Origin: Motacilla alba alba
Taxonomy: Eukaryota; Chordata; Aves; Passeriformes; Motacillidae
Direction: 5' to 3'
Assembly: GCF_015832195.1 (NCBI RefSeq)
Contig: NC_052018.1
Coordinates: 31,648,115-31,712,114, forward strand
DNA length: 64,000 nt
Program-made: the position numbers and the translations under genes
Notes under the pieces: model-generated
What the model saw: the letters and a program-made list of their open reading frames with translations, nothing else
What the model was told of the DNA's origin: nothing
The model's database searches: none
Shown here: positions 62,311 through 64,000 of the stretch, piece after piece
How the letters are laid out: the number at the start of each line of letters is the position of its first letter
Position numbering within the stretch: the first letter of the stretch is position 1

Positions 62311-64000
62311 TTTTGTAAGACATTTCCTTGTCCTGTTTCAAAATTCACTTTCTCCAGGCAGTTGCTATGAGCCTGTAAGCAGTCACACACCTGTACACTT
62401 TAAACTTTCATGCTTTTCCCCCCATTATTTTCTACTTATGCGTTTTCAACTCAGCTATTTTCTCACTTTGCCTTACCAAACTGTGTCTAGATGAAAGCTG
62501 CTCATTCTGGCCATTCAGATCCTTAGGATCTCATGCGTTTCCTTTTTTGTTTGGGTGAAAAAAAAGAATCTTAACTTTCTCCCACTACTATCTTCAATGA
62601 AGATTTTACAATTAAATGTACTAGTTCCAACAAAGTTTAATCCAGCAGAGCACAATGGGATTACTGCTTTGTAACATTCCTGTAAGAAAGAGGATATTAT
62701 TTGAATAGTTCCTCATTACAATATCTATGGGGAACTGTTCAATATTTCAGACTGCTACCCGCCTTTATTTGTCTCATTGCTGTCTATTTATTATTACAGG
62801 AAACTAGATACTTCAGGGATTTGCCAGTCATCTAATTGTTGAGTGTCAGATTTCTTCAGAGCTAACAGTGGTTAAATGCTAGCAGTATCCATCCACTTCT
62901 AACAACCTTCAAAACATTAACCATGTCTTTGTAAGTATTTTTTATTGGAAAGACGTATTTTGCAATCCAACTGAGGAAATGGATGACATTTCTCTCTTTT
63001 GTGCTGGTAGAGTTTTTCTTCTTTGTATTATCCTTGTTTTAAAATCCTCTCCAAATTACCAGATTGCCATCTGGTTTGCCACAGTTTTATATCAGTGCCA
63101 CACAGAACACTTCCAATTCCAAACATACATTTCAAGGGTGCAGAAAAATACCAGGGATCTCAACTTTTCACCTTCATCCAGAACCAACAAAACTTTAAAG
63201 TTTGATTACCTGTGAGCAGCAATGTCTGCACCCAGCATCCTGAGTAGAAATCAAAACTCATGAGCTGAGTGCTGAGGAACCTTATCCAATGCTTGTAAAA
63301 ATACATTTCCATGTTCTCTGAGACAGTCTTGTATCAAAAATCTCACAGCTGAAGAATGTAGAGTGGAATCAATGTTAACTGTCTCTGCTGGTTCAAATAC
63401 ACACATAAACAAAGTCAAGTTCCTCCAAGTCTTTACACATAAATCAGGTGTTATTGTCTGCATCACTTCAATACTGGGTCAAATAAAGTATAATTTGTCT
63501 TTCTGCAGTCAATGTAAACCCTGAATAATCAAAGCACTATTTTGTATTTGCTCAAAAGAGGTGGTGTGTGTTGTCCTATTTAATCTAGAACATATCTGTA
63601 TTGTCAAGTGAATGTGAAATCATTGATTAGACATTGGTATCAGTGCAGTCTGGGGATAACCCATAAGACACATTAGATACTCAGAAGAATTATCTGAAAA
63701 TCTCACTTCTTTTTGTGGGACAACAAAACTTGGATTTATCTGATTTGAAGCAACAAATTAGGCAAGGAAGGAATCTCGACTGGTATGTCTGGGCCTACTG
63801 TACAGTCAGTGGAGTAAGACAGGCAGAGGGCAGATCACACCTCAGGAGGACTGGATCATTGTTTGGAGACACTCTTCCACCTCCCTAAGTTGTAAAGAAA
63901 TTGTGAGGTTTACATATAACTTTGGCCCCATTTTTTAAGTGCTTACAGTTAAATGCAATGATTTCAGGCCCTGAAGTCTGCCCCTTTTGAATTCCCACAT
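62311..64000. other. Non-coding stretch, no gene recognised
   Basis: I see no gene, RNA gene or recognised repeat. Open frames here are short and unsupported. Confidence 0.65.

Noticed and set aside
62015..62494. 159-codon open frame, plus strand
   Set aside because: It spans a GC-richer patch and then AT-rich sequence, is overlapped by minus-strand frames, and has no recognisable domain.
1..64000. CRISPR arrays, bacterial operons, tRNA and rRNA genes
   Set aside because: No spaced identical repeats of CRISPR type, no dense coding or ribosome-binding pattern, and no cloverleaf with matching internal boxes were seen. The repeats place the window in a bird genome.

Overview
This window looks like non-coding nuclear DNA from a bird. 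The evidence is a typical avian CR1 LINE 3' tail on the minus strand (about 47861-48005), a much older CR1 reverse-transcriptase fragment on the plus strand (about 17385-17820), and a solo LTR of a common avian endogenous-retrovirus type (about 19390-19963). There are no recognisable mammalian L1 or Alu sequences, and interspersed repeats are sparse. The base composition is AT-rich, with a few short GC-richer patches. The species and any flanking gene cannot be determined from the sequence alone.

No protein-coding gene, tRNA, rRNA or CRISPR array could be supported. The longest open frames (185, 166, 159 and 155 codons) lie in GC-richer patches, overlap frames on the other strand, resemble no protein I recognise, and have no convincing exon structure. 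The window is best read as a gene desert or the inside of a very large intron.

Layout. 1-12 kb is unique sequence with a strong hairpin (1220-1244), an inverted pair of POU octamers (1689-1722), a perfect 25-unit GGGAA array (3094-3218) and a three-copy 15-bp minisatellite (11061-11105). A GC-richer block lies at 12.36-13.31 kb. From 14.3 to 20 kb there are ancient amniote repeat fragments, a GC patch (15.5-16.2 kb), the old CR1 copy and the solo LTR. 20-45 kb is mostly unique, with recurring A-rich tracts broken by C, a MIR-like relic (31286-31371), an AT-rich low-complexity tract (34232-34344) and another ancient repeat relic (36995-37058). A short CpG-richer island is at 45.4-45.6 kb. 45.6-64 kb holds the younger CR1 tail, the 22-unit GAAA array (53199-53286), a CA/TA tract, a good CTCF-like motif (57572-57586), a MIR-like relic (59785-59911) and a GC patch near 62.1 kb.

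No set of genes works together here. The most testable signals are the CTCF-like site, the octamer pair, the hairpin, the unexplained CpG-richer island, and two families of repeated sequence: the A-rich tracts broken by C, and the ancient palindrome-like amniote repeat.
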